From Klebsiella sp. RIT-PI-d (lineage in GTDB: Bacteria; Pseudomonadota; Gammaproteobacteria; Enterobacterales; Enterobacteriaceae): 64,000 nucleotides of DNA. The DNA lies in contig NZ_LGIT01000009.1 in assembly GCF_001187865.1 (NCBI RefSeq), forward strand, positions 1,922,001 through 1,986,000, given 5' to 3'. The position numbers and the translations under genes were made by a program. This document shows, one piece after another, positions 1-9,400 of the stretch. The stretch's first letter is position 1. Each line of letters starts with the position of its first letter. The notes under the pieces were generated by a model. That model was given only the letters and a program-made list of their open reading frames with translations. It had not been told where the DNA came from and did no database searches.

Positions 1-3000
1 CAGGGCCGACAATGACTGCTGCACCGCCGCTTTGTTGCTGTTGAAGTTCGTCTCCAGTGCTTCAACGTCTTCGGCGATAGCTTTCTCTGCAGTGATACGC
101 ACCTGACGTTCGTTGTAAACCAGACCGCTGGTCAGTTTAGACGGATCGATACCGTCGTTACCGCCGCGCAGCTGGGCCGCCAGGGTGTTACGTGCCGTGG
201 CCTCCGCAGCGTCTGCCGAAATACGCGCCGTCGACTCATCCTCCAGTGCAGCCGTACTTGCACCCGGTGCAGGACGCCCGACCGCTATCCAGTCAATCAG
301 AAAATAGTCACTGGCCGTCTGTGCATTACTCAGATCGAGACGGAACTGCACCACGTTCGCCAGGGCACTCCACTTAATATCACTGAAATCAACGGTAGCC
401 ACGCCGCCTGCGTCAAATGCAGGCTCCGGCAGGGTTATCATCCGGGCATCGGCAAACTGTCCGGCTGTACCGGTCCAGCGTAACTGACCTGCCCATACGG
501 GTTTACCGGTACGGATGATCCGCAACTTCACAAATTTGTATGATGCCGCGTCAATGTTCAGCCCTGCAGGAGACGTCACATACGGATCGGTTGCATGGTT
601 CGCGGGACGCAGGCAATTATCCACCACTGTTGGCGTACCGTTACCGGTCCAGCCCTCAACGCTCGCAGAATTAAAATGCCAGATTTTCAGTGAATCGAAC
701 TGTGTGCCGCTACCCGCTGCTACCTGGGCGATCGACCGCGCCAGTGAGTCCGTTTTGTTCTGAATGATCAGATTGGTTTCAGAAATTGCCGCTTCGCGTG
801 TAAGTTTCTCGTTAAGCAGTCCATTTGCGGCATCCGCTGCTACTTTCTGGTCCTGCTGGGCGCGCGCGGTAGCCTCCGCCGCGATCGCTGCTGTACGGTC
901 GCCAGCTTCTTTGGTAAGCGCCTGGCTGCGGGCCGTTGTTTCCTTCAAAATCGCAGCGGCGCGATCGCTGGCTTCTTTGGTGAGGGCGGCGGCACGGTCA
1001 GTAACTTCTTTAGAGATCGCAGTCTGTTTGTCCTGAATCGACTTATCCAGCTCTTTGTACGTGTCGGTGTCGCGGATCGCCTCGTCCATGTTGTCGATAT
1101 AGTCAGCGACATTATCAGCCGGAATACCGCTGACCCAGCCAGTCCACGCGCTCTGGTTGCCGGTTTTGTCCACCAGCCGCGCGCGGTACCAGAATGTGAC
1201 GCCGAATTTCAGGCCGAGCTGCTGGTAAGTTTTTTGCGGGTAAGGCACATCAGCCAGCAACAGCGGATTTGTGCCGGTTGCAGTCGCGCTGTACTGGATC
1301 TCGGTTTTAAGCGTATCCCCGGTCCCGGCCGGAAATTCCCAGTTCAGCATGACGCCAAAAATAATGCCCTGCGTTGAAAGACCAACAGGTGCGGAAGGTG
1401 ATCCAACTTTACCAGTCAGCGTTTGCTCAGGTGAATAACCCCAGCCACTGGAAATTTCAGCGGCATTCATTGCGCGAACACGGACCAGATAACGGCCTGT
1501 GTAAATGGCCGGTACCTCAAAGCTGTTCGTGGCGCTGCGCGGAACATTAACCCAGTTACCTTCGTTACGGCGCCACTGTGCTTCATAGGCGATAGCATTG
1601 ACAGCAGGCTCCCAGGTGGCACGCATTGTTTCAACGCTCACGCCCTGATTCACCACGGAATAACTGTCGATCAGGATGTTTTCTGGTGTCGCCTGATTAC
1701 CGGGCGGAATAACGCTTATCGGACGCGGCTCGATGATCGCCCCGGTATCAATTCGTGCGTATTTGTCCGGATCGTGTGACGCGGCAGCAATGGTAAAAGT
1801 GCCATCATTATTATCGGAAACGCTGACCACGCGATACTGCTGCGCGTACAGTTCGTCGGACTCTACCACCCACACGCCTTCTGCCTGGGGGGTTTCGCTG
1901 AAAGCCGTTGTGACGGTAACAATTCGCCCGCTGATTTCCTGAATAGTACGCGTCTGAGCCGCGCCGGAAGGCAGGTTCAGGATTAAGCGATCGCCGGCCT
2001 TAGCATCAGCCTTGCGATCAAGAGTGATCACGCGGCCACTTACAGCGCTGATGCGCCCACCCGTCACTTTACCGGACAGCATTTCATCGGCGACCGCGAT
2101 AATGTAGCCCGGCTGCGGGATATTACCGTCCAGCCCGACAGAGAACGTCACGACGCGATCTTTATTGTTGGTCAGGATGCCCCAGCGGCCTTTTCGGTTG
2201 GCTTCTGACTGACGGGTACAGCCGATTGCGGTCATTTCAAGCTGGTTGAAACCATAGCGAGCAACCAGGGCCTGTTCAAATACAGGCTCCATTGCATCAC
2301 TGTAACCATTTTGTGGATCTGAATACGAAACCAGCGCATTCGTATAGCGGGTTTTGGCCGTGCTGCTGCTGTACGTGAACAGGCCATCAATGACATTAGC
2401 ACGGGTATAGCTGAAGTCGATATCGCGTGGCATATCGGCCAGCGCAACGATCTTATCCCCGCCCCAGTACGTCATACCCCGAAAAATTGCAGCGAAGTCA
2501 CGTATGACCGTATAAGCATCGTTGCGATCCTGGATATAAACGTCACACTTATAGCGCGGCTCGGTACCGTTGCCACCCTTACCATCAGGGACAGGCTGAT
2601 CGCAGTATTGCGCAACCTGGTAGAGAATCCACTTATCGATATTCTCTGCGGTCAGACGATTACCCAGCCCGAAGCGCTCAGTCACGACCAGATCGTAAAA
2701 TATCCACGCCGGGTTATCCGTCCATGCCCATTTAAAGCTACCAGTCCACGTACCACTGTATCTGCGGGTCAACGGATCATAGTTATCCGGCACGCGCACA
2801 ACGCGCATTTTAGGTTCACAGGAAACCTGTGGAATATTACCGTTAAACTGACTGGAGTCGAATTCAATATATAACAGCGCCGTATTAGGGTAGCGGAGCT
2901 TGGCGTCAATAACTTCCGTGTAGCTTTGCAGCGTCATTGTATCGCCGATTTTCGCACTATGTGCATCAGCGGTAAGCTTACGAATGCGCACGGTCCAGCC

Positions 3001-3549
3001 CCGGCTGGCACGCGGTAAATCAATCCGGTGGCTGCGCTCATAACCTGAAGTGGTTTTGCCTGACACCGATGTATTAAGCACTGTCTGCCAGGTGCCGCCG
3101 TCGGTCTGCAAATCGACAGCGTAATTAATAATATTGCCGACTAAATCGCCGTTATTCTGCTGTCTGAAAATAGACGGCCATTTAAGGCGAAGGCGCACGG
3201 CGGACAACTGCATATTATTGAAGGTATGAGTCCACGCGGTATCGCTTGAAATCTCAGAGCCAACATTAATTTCGTTTACCGTAACCGGCATACCCTGAAT
3301 ATAGGTTTGCGCCTGGGTGCCGGGACGGAATTCCCATTTAACACCGGAAAAGTTTTCCGACCCATCACTGTTTATCAGTGGCGTGCCGTCAAGAAAAATA
3401 CTCTTCCCGTCCAGCCCACCTTCAAACTCACCTTCGCCAAGCGCGAGCAGGATTTTTGCTTTTGCGATCGACTGCAGGTCGTCCGGTTGTTCTACGGGCG
3501 TGCGTTGTTTAGAGCCGCCGCCTTTGCGTCCTTTAATCTGGTTTGCCAT
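1..3549 (-). CDS. J: Tail tip / host-specificity protein J, 3' end outside window
   Basis: Central tail-fibre protein of lambda type. It forms the tail tip, and its distal C-terminus binds the outer-membrane receptor. 1183 codons are open to the window edge, so the receptor-binding end is not visible and the protein is already longer than lambda J (1132 aa). The start ATG at 3549 opens with MANQIKGRKGG. The N-terminal 600 residues resemble the conserved J core; residues about 620-805 look like fibronectin type III repeats. A regular heptad stretch of Ala/Glu/Lys with repeated 'KEA.DRAAA' units follows at about 830-915 (coiled coil), then a beta-rich, carbohydrate-binding-like segment at about 930-1095. 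It is the last tail gene seen and follows gpI after a hairpin. Confidence 0.95.
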   Translation of the reverse strand, partial: MANQIKGRKGGGSKQRTPVEQPDDLQSIAKAKILLALGEGEFEGGLDGKSIFLDGTPLINSDGSENFSGVKWEFRPGTQAQTYIQGMPVTVNEINVGSEISSDTAWTHTFNNMQLSAVRLRLKWPSIFRQQNNGDLVGNIINYAVDLQTDGGTWQTVLNTSVSGKTTSGYERSHRIDLPRASRGWTVRIRKLTADAHSAKIGDTMTLQSYTEVIDAKLRYPNTALLYIEFDSSQFNGNIPQVSCEPKMRVVRVPDNYDPLTRRYSGTWTGSFKWAWTDNPAWIFYDLVVTERFGLGNRLTAENIDKWILYQVAQYCDQPVPDGKGGNGTEPRYKCDVYIQDRNDAYTVIRDFAAIFRGMTYWGGDKIVALADMPRDIDFSYTRANVIDGLFTYSSSTAKTRYTNALVSYSDPQNGYSDAMEPVFEQALVARYGFNQLEMTAIGCTRQSEANRKGRWGILTNNKDRVVTFSVGLDGNIPQPGYIIAVADEMLSGKVTGGRISAVSGRVITLDRKADAKAGDRLILNLPSGAAQTRTIQEISGRIVTVTTAFSETPQAEGVWVVESDELYAQQYRVVSVSDNNDGTFTIAAASHDPDKYARIDTGAIIEPRPISVIPPGNQATPENILIDSYSVVNQGVSVETMRATWEPAVNAIAYEAQWRRNEGNWVNVPRSATNSFEVPAIYTGRYLVRVRAMNAAEISSGWGYSPEQTLTGKVGSPSAPVGLSTQGIIFGVMLNWEFPAGTGDTLKTEIQYSATATGTNPLLLADVPYPQKTYQQLGLKFGVTFWYRARLVDKTGNQSAWTGWVSGIPADNVADYIDNMDEAIRDTDTYKELDKSIQDKQTAISKEVTDRAAALTKEASDRAAAILKETTARSQALTKEAGDRTAAIAAEATARAQQDQKVAADAANGLLNEKLTREAAISETNLIIQNKTDSLARSIAQVAAGSGTQFDSLKIWHFNSASVEGWTGNGTPTVVDNCLRPANHATDPYVTSPAGLNIDAASYKFVKLRIIRTGKPVWAGQLRWTGTAGQFADARMITLPEPAFDAGGVATVDFSDIKWSALANVVQFRLDLSNAQTASDYFLIDWIAVGRPAPGASTAALEDESTARISADAAEATARNTLAAQLRGGNDGIDPSKLTSGLVYNERQVRITAEKAIAEDVEALETNFNSNKAAVQQSLSAL

Positions 3550-3560
3550 ATTGCACCCAT

Positions 3561-3582
3561 AAAAAAACCGCCGGGCGGCGGT
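3561..3582 (-). terminator. Hairpin with U-run between tail genes I and J
   Basis: On the minus strand ACCGCC, a GCCC loop and GGCGGT are followed by seven T. It looks like an intrinsic terminator but lies inside the late operon directly before J, so late RNA must read through it (Q-modified polymerase) or it sets the I/J expression ratio. Confidence 0.6.
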
Positions 3583-3600
3583 CTGAACTGTGGAGGTATT

Positions 3601-4215
3601 TTATTGCTGGTCTTCGACGTAAATCCCGGCTGAAAGCACTGCACCACCGATGCGCCGTTTACCGTAGCCCAACGGAACGGGATAACCCTGGGCAGTGGTG
3701 TTGGTTACGCTACCGAAGGCATAAGAGGCGCGGTTATCCGGATCCTGCTTACTGGCAAGCCCTGAGGGTTGCGGGGAAAGTAGCTGAACAACACCACCTA
3801 TAGCCATTGATGCGCCTATAGCCGCAACCGTTCCCCAACTTCCAGCAAATGCAGTTCCGCCGATACCAACTGCTGCTCCACCAGTTACGAAAGCCGCCAC
3901 GGTAACGAGGGCTACCCCTAAAATAGTTTGAAACATCCCAGCTCTCTTACTACCAATTATTACTGGAACGATTCGTACAACCTCATCTGAAACGGGAAAA
4001 CCTAAGTCATCAATGCTAATATTTTTCTTTCCACTAAAGACAGAAAACGTTAAGCCACGACGCTTGCTGGATATCATAAATTGTTCAAATCCCTTTACAG
4101 TGGCTGCTAAAGCTCGGGTAGCCTCATGTGTCGTTCTGATTAAGCGGAAATGTGTTTTTCCAAATGTCTTACCAAGAATTCCCGAAAGTTCAATCCTTAT
4201 CATTATCTCTTTCAT
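3601..4215 (-). CDS. I: Tail assembly protein I
   Basis: Lambda gpI-type tail tip assembly protein, 204 aa (lambda 223). I chose the ATG at 4215 because GAGG stands 5 nt upstream; the upstream in-frame start at 4251 would lie across a terminator hairpin. Residues 1-90 form a basic ubiquitin-like/beta-grasp half. Residues about 95-148 are a long Gly/Ala-rich hydrophobic stretch typical of gpI, followed by a short polar tail. It works with gpK, gpL and gpJ to build the tail tip initiator. The N-terminal half is more AT-rich than the C-terminal half, as if a recombination junction lies close to the adjacent moron. Confidence 0.88.
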   Translation of the reverse strand: MKEIMIRIELSGILGKTFGKTHFRLIRTTHEATRALAATVKGFEQFMISSKRRGLTFSVFSGKKNISIDDLGFPVSDEVVRIVPVIIGSKRAGMFQTILGVALVTVAAFVTGGAAVGIGGTAFAGSWGTVAAIGASMAIGGVVQLLSPQPSGLASKQDPDNRASYAFGSVTNTTAQGYPVPLGYGKRRIGGAVLSAGIYVEDQQ

Positions 4216-4225
4216 AATGTCCTCA

Positions 4226-4248
4226 TAAAAAAACCTGCCGTAGCAGGT
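4226..4248 (-). terminator. Intrinsic terminator after lipoprotein moron
   Basis: Minus strand: ACCTGC, loop TACG, GCAGGT, then seven T. It lies between the lipoprotein stop codon (4258) and the gpI start, ending transcripts of the moron but not Q-modified late transcripts. Confidence 0.8.
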
Positions 4249-4257
4249 CATGTAATT

Positions 4258-4608
4258 TTATAAGCATCGTTTTATGCCATTAACTCTTTCGTCAACACGA
4301 TAACCAAACAATGCTCTCTGGTGATAAAAGTTAATGTGTGTTACGCCATTATCAGTGTACACATCGGCAATCTCACTTTGCGATTCCGAATAAATTGATT
4401 TGCCATTTTTGAGAGAAACATAATCTTGAATAAACACATTGCCATAACGAAAGACATTTTTTTGCCATTCATTCAAGATGCAATTAGAAACTACATCTGT
4501 TGATTTTGTAGAAGAAGTTGTATAGTCAGGCTTCTTTTCTCGTAGCTCTTGCATATTAACGCAGGCAGACAATGTAATTATAGAAATTGAAACCAGTAAT
4601 TTTTTCAT
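4258..4608 (-). CDS. Small lipoprotein, tail-operon moron
   Basis: A 116-aa protein with an N-terminal lipoprotein signal: MKKLLVSISIITLSAC, lipobox LSAC with Cys16 as the acylation site. The residue after Cys is Val, not Asp, so outer-membrane sorting is expected. Two further Cys (in SNCILNEW and near the C-terminus, KRCL) could form a periplasmic disulfide. The family is not recognised. It sits between tail genes K and I with its own extended -10-like site upstream and an intrinsic terminator downstream, and is AT-rich relative to its neighbours: the signature of a lysogenically expressed moron. Superinfection exclusion or cell-surface modification is a reasonable guess by analogy with other moron membrane proteins (HK97 gp15, Cor), not shown by sequence. 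Confidence 0.8.
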   Translation of the reverse strand: MKKLLVSISIITLSACVNMQELREKKPDYTTSSTKSTDVVSNCILNEWQKNVFRYGNVFIQDYVSLKNGKSIYSESQSEIADVYTDNGVTHINFYHQRALFGYRVDERVNGIKRCL

Positions 4609-4635
4609 TGATATATTCCTTTCAAGAGGTCTACA

Positions 4636-5349
4636 TCATGATAACAGATTAACATGCCTCAGGATCTTCATTGTGCGCTCCTGCCAGTATCCGCCATAAG
4701 GCACCCGGTTACTCAGCATCCCGTACATATGGTGCATCATCATGTTGCCTTCCAGCATGATCCCCGCGTGATTCCATTTAGCCGACTGCACCTGCATGAT
4801 AATAAGATCCCCCGGTTGCGGGTTGCCGGTGAACTCACGAAAACCACATTCATACCAGCAGTCCTGATAAAAGTTATCAATGTACTGGTCCTCCCACCAC
4901 GGGTAATCCACGCGGTAATCGCGTAGCTCTATACCATACGTCTGGCGATAGTGGCTCATCACCAGCCCCCAGCAGTCTAAATGACCGAGCACAAAAGGGC
5001 GCTCCAGCAATGGCAGTTCACCCCGCGGCTGAATGGTCCGTAAATCACCGTCCGGCCAGCTTACGATATGCCAGGGTAACAGCGTGGCGTCACACTGCGC
5101 TTTATCCAGTTCGCTCGGCTGCGTCGTGGCGTCGGGATGACTGTGCACGATAGCAGTGACTGCGCCCCAGTCTTCGGCAAGAGCATAATCCTCCGGAGAC
5201 AGGTGAAAGTGTTCCTCTGGCTCGGTAGCCAGATTGCGGCACGGAAAGTAACGCTCGACGCGGCTTTTTTGCGCCACCACGCCGCAGCACTCGCGCGGGT
5301 ATTCCAGCTCCGCATGCGCCATAATCGCTGAAAGAGTTTTTTCGCGCAT
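4636..5349 (-). CDS. K: Tail assembly protein K (JAMM + NlpC/P60 peptidases)
   Basis: Lambda gpK homologue, 237 aa, with two hydrolase domains. Residues 1-110 are a Mov34/JAB metalloprotease domain with an intact JAMM motif: His69, His71, Ser79, Asp82. Residues about 115-237 are an NlpC/P60 cysteine peptidase domain with Cys126 in LDCWGLV and His in WNHAGIML. gpK is needed for tail tip assembly; the NlpC/P60 domain is thought to cut peptidoglycan or a tail protein during assembly or DNA entry. It follows gpL by 1 nt in the late operon. Confidence 0.93.
   Translation of the reverse strand: MREKTLSAIMAHAELEYPRECCGVVAQKSRVERYFPCRNLATEPEEHFHLSPEDYALAEDWGAVTAIVHSHPDATTQPSELDKAQCDATLLPWHIVSWPDGDLRTIQPRGELPLLERPFVLGHLDCWGLVMSHYRQTYGIELRDYRVDYPWWEDQYIDNFYQDCWYECGFREFTGNPQPGDLIIMQVQSAKWNHAGIMLEGNMMMHHMYGMLSNRVPYGGYWQERTMKILRHVNLLS
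4638..4646 (-). promoter_or_regulatory. Extended -10 candidate for lipoprotein moron
   Basis: The minus strand reads TGTTATCAT (TG plus TATCAT, 5/6 of the -10 consensus) about 30 nt before the moron ATG, within the end of K. No good -35 was seen; an extended -10 can work without one. Confidence 0.4.
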
Positions 5350-5350
5350 G

Positions 5351-6106
5351 TCAGCTCCTGATTAGCGACGTGCCGGGAAAGCCACCAAAAGGCAGCTCGT
5401 TATTTTCGCCGAACCGTAGTTTGCAGGCGGTCAGCGTGCCGTTGCACTCGTCGCGAGACGGATCATCGACAGGCTTGTTATTTTTATCGAAGTAGCGGGT
5501 CCCGGCATAATCACATCCATCGCCGGAGCGGTATTTATTACGGATACACCAGGTACAGAGCGAATGTAGCTGCCGCGTGGGGATCATCAGCCCCTGTAAG
5601 TCCATCGGGCTGGACAGCGTAAATTCTACAATTTCATTTGTTTCGCTGTTCTTCGAATCGATGTACCAGACCTGCGTTTTTTCCTGCGTCGGATCCGCTG
5701 ATGGATTGCCACCAGGGAAGTTTCGCGCGTCAAGGTATGCGGTCAGCGTGTCCCGGATGATTACTTTCGCCTGGAGAAGATCGTCATAGGCCAGGCACAA
5801 AGCCGTGATCGAGCTGTCCAGATTAGCGACCGTCAGTTTAGGCTGGGCACCGGCACCCGTAGTCGATGCCCCGATGTCCTCAATCTGACAGGGCCACGCT
5901 TTGTACTCTTCCCCCTGCCACCAGATAGATTTAGCTGTCAGCTTTTTCTCATCGCCGCCGGCGGCCTGAATTTCTTCCGGTGTATGGGCGATATTATGCG
6001 AATGAAAACGCATCGCATCACTGATGCCAAATGCGGTACCGTCAACAACAAAAAGCCGGACAGTGTTGCCCGGCTCCAGCTTCTGGTAATCACTGTTTAA
6101 ACTCAT
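5351..6106 (-). CDS. L: Minor tail protein L
   Basis: Lambda gpL-type tail tip protein, 251 aa (lambda 232). The C-terminal third holds the four-cysteine cluster expected of the family (CTWC, then DGCDY, later ECNG and ACKLRF), known in lambda to bind an iron-sulfur cluster. It overlaps the end of M by 4 nt and is followed by K. It interacts with gpM and gpJ in the tail tip. Confidence 0.93.
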   Translation of the reverse strand: MSLNSDYQKLEPGNTVRLFVVDGTAFGISDAMRFHSHNIAHTPEEIQAAGGDEKKLTAKSIWWQGEEYKAWPCQIEDIGASTTGAGAQPKLTVANLDSSITALCLAYDDLLQAKVIIRDTLTAYLDARNFPGGNPSADPTQEKTQVWYIDSKNSETNEIVEFTLSSPMDLQGLMIPTRQLHSLCTWCIRNKYRSGDGCDYAGTRYFDKNNKPVDDPSRDECNGTLTACKLRFGENNELPFGGFPGTSLIRS

Positions 6107-6450
6107 GGTGCAAATGCCTGTGTAAAAGTTGCGGTGATGGTGAGAAGCGTTTTACCCCTCGCTGATTTTTTCAGGCTGTCGGGTTCAACACGCCAGAGCG
6201 CGAGCTCGCCGAACGGTGGTGTAAAAGAAAATGCTTTCGTTTTGTGGCGTCGCAGGAATGCATGTATCTCAAGCGCGGTGTCCGGCCTCCCGGTAAACGA
6301 GAAATCATATGTCAGAGTTTCATCGTTAATACCGGAGCCGGACACCTGCGCATAGCCGTCACCAAACTGTGCCTTTCTCACCACATCCTTACTGCTGGTA
6401 GTGGGCTGACTGGCTGCCTGAATGCGCCAGCCGAAATGTTCAATCGCCAT
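6103..6450 (-). CDS. M: Minor tail protein M
   Basis: 115 aa, lambda gpM (109 aa) homologue of the phage tail-tip family. It joins the tape-measure complex to the tip (gpL/gpJ). No catalytic motif is expected. The 3' end overlaps the L start by 4 nt, so translation is probably coupled. The position between H and L is the lambda order. Confidence 0.92.
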   Translation of the reverse strand: MAIEHFGWRIQAASQPTTSSKDVVRKAQFGDGYAQVSGSGINDETLTYDFSFTGRPDTALEIHAFLRRHKTKAFSFTPPFGELALWRVEPDSLKKSARGKTLLTITATFTQAFAP

Positions 6451-6453
6451 TAT

Positions 6454-9400
6454 TTACCTCTGCTTTGACCCACCCCAGAGGATCCCGCCGGGGCGACTTT
6501 CACGGGCAATACCGTCACGGACCGCTTTATCAATAACCTGCTGATAAGCGCGGCCAAGCTGATCGTTGTTACCTTTCGGCTGTGCGTTATCCTGCTGTGT
6601 GGTAACGCTGACAGGCGCGTAGACGTTGACACCAAAAGGAGAGGCACCCGCCGGGCTTCCACTGCCACCCACCAGCCCGCCTGTGGCATATCCACGCATA
6701 AGCCGGTAAAGATTGCCGACGCCAAGCCGGCTGGTGGCCTTTTTATGGAAAACGAACTCGCCGCGGTGAACAATCCCAGCAGGATCATACTTGCCGCCAT
6801 GCCCCGTAAAGCCGCCACCGTCGTAACCGGGTGGGCGAAATGACGGTACCGCCAGAGACTGCCCGGTAGCAGGCATTTGAGCATTGCCCGAAATCCAGCC
6901 CATCGCGCTCTGAAGGGTGTATGCCACCAGCAACTGATTAGTGACCGACGCGATCATCTTCAGTATGGATGTTGTAAATTCCTTAAAGCTGGCCTTGCCG
7001 GTGGTGGTCAGCATGGTGAGCTGGTTCGCCAGTCCACTAAACGTCGACTGTGAAATCTGCTGAACGGAGGAAAACACATTCAAAGCTGAGTCCTGATATT
7101 CAGCCCAGCCTTTTTTGGCACCCGCCTGCCAGTCACTGCGAAGCTTATCCTCCGCTGCGTAATAATCATTAGCGGCGGTCAGTTGTTGCCTGAAACCGAC
7201 GTCATCCAGACTACCGCCAGCATTCAGCCAGCCACTGCGCAATTGCGACAGCGCAGTCTCCCGGCTCGCCAGCCTGTCACTCATCACGACACCAGATTTA
7301 AGCGCAGCCTGCTTCTCTGCCATCTGAGTGGCATATTTGCTGGCCGTATCCATCCGTTTGTTCAGTTGCTCCTGGGCGGTGATCTGATCGCCAAGCAATG
7401 CTTTTTGCCGTGCCAGTTCCAGCACTTGGTCTTTGCTTGCCAGCAGAGACTGTTCCTGCTTCGATAACTGCCGGGTGCGTGCGGCTGCCTCGAGGACAGC
7501 AAACTTAGATTCAGTGGTATACAGGTCTTTGCGCTGCTGACTGATGGTGTCATTAACAGAGCGGTGTTCCTGAAGAGTTTTTAACTGTGCCTGAAGGGAC
7601 AGTAGTTCGGTCTGCCCGGCATCCTCCAGGCGCTCACCGGCAGGAACGGTGTAGCCTTTCGCTTTGGGATTTTTAGAAGGGTGAAAGTCCTTATTGATCT
7701 GAGCAACTGCCCTCGTTCTTTCTTCTTCACTCCATAGCTCAGGTGCTTTGGCAACCTTTGACCAGAGGACAGTCAATGCGGCTGATCGCTGCTGCTGCCA
7801 TGAGATATTTTTCGAGAGGATTTGATTCTGATAGATCAGAGATTCCGTCCGATCCTCATCAGCTTTTTTCGCCCTGGCCTGGGCTTCTGAATACCCTTCC
7901 TGAGATTTAACGACGAACTCGAGTTCTTTCTCCTGCTGACGTAATGCCAGTAACTCCTTATTTGCAGCACCGCCGTCACCGATGTTACCCATCCCGAAAA
8001 TACCGGGACGCGATTGATCGGTTATTTCCTTAATCCTTTTCCTGACGCTTTCAAGCTGGTCAGCAGAAGTTTGCTTACGACCAATACCTAATGCAGCATC
8101 CCAGTATGCTTTCCACGTATCAGACACTCCCCGAACCACCCGGTCGATCAGACCGAGATTATCAAGAACCTGTTGACTGCGTTGCTGCTCGGCCTGTCCA
8201 TAAGCCGTGGCTGCTGCTTCTCCTGCAGCCTCTTTATATCCTCGCTTCTCAAGAGATGAGATATATTCATACTGCGCTGATGAGAGATAATGAAGCTGGC
8301 TATTCAGCTCCTCAGAAGCTTTGGCTGGTGAGTCATAAAGTTTCCGGAAGTTAGCTATCGTAGTTTCAACTGATTGCCCAACAGCATCCTCCATTGCTGC
8401 AGCCGTCCTGGCTACAACCTCTAGTTTGCTGCCATCAAACTTTCCCGTGCCGACAATTTTTGCCAGAGTAGCCGATGCCTCGCCGATGGTTACACCTGCA
8501 TCGTCAGCTATTTGCCTGGAAAGCTGGCCGAGCTGGCCTGCTGTTTTGCCGGCGTAACTCCCGGTAAGAATGAGTTGTTTATTGAACTCCTCAGCCTCTT
8601 TCGTGCCTTTATACCATGCTGTCGCCAGGAGAGATGCGACACCAACCAGCCCTCCCATTGCTGCTCTGGTAGGGGTCAAAAAACGTAGCAAGCCTTGACC
8701 ATGTTCAACATTTTCAGCCAGGGAGTTGGCATTTTCAGAAAGCGATTCTGAAGAGTCATCCGTGGCCTCTTTGAAGCCAAGTAGTTCCTCTTTAATGAAA
8801 CGGAGGAGACCACCTATACCTCCAAACGAATCACTTATTTGGCCCCCCTGCTGGATAAGAACCATCCATAGTGGCATTCCGCCAGCGATGGACGTTGCAA
8901 TATCTGTAAACTGCGCCGGCAACATTCTTAATGCCTGCCGGTACTGGCCGGCGCTGATCCCGCCTTTCTTCCACGCTTCATCCTGCTCACGAAGCTTTGC
9001 GATTAAAGGAGCAGCCTGCTGGGAAACACCGAGCTGGGCTGCTTTCATATTCAGCAGCTCAGTATGCGATAGCGTCTGTGCATCGACCTGAGATTTGAGT
9101 TGTTCAATAAAACGCGCCCTGGTCCTCTCCGCCGTTTCCTCAGCCCGCTGCAAATCTTTCTGTCGGGCTGTTGTCTGGGATAACAGGGCGAGATAGTCCT
9201 GCTGCGTGATGTTCCCCTTGTCTCGCTCCCGACGAATCCGTTCCTGAATGGATGATAATGAGGACGTTTCACCTGTTAGTTTGCTGACGCTATCTATTTC
9301 ACGGTAAAAGGAGGCTGCCAGCGCATCCTGCTGGTGCGCCAGCTGTGATGAGCGGGATTCATTTTCCCGTAGCTGCTGAGTTAACGCGGCAATCCGCTGA

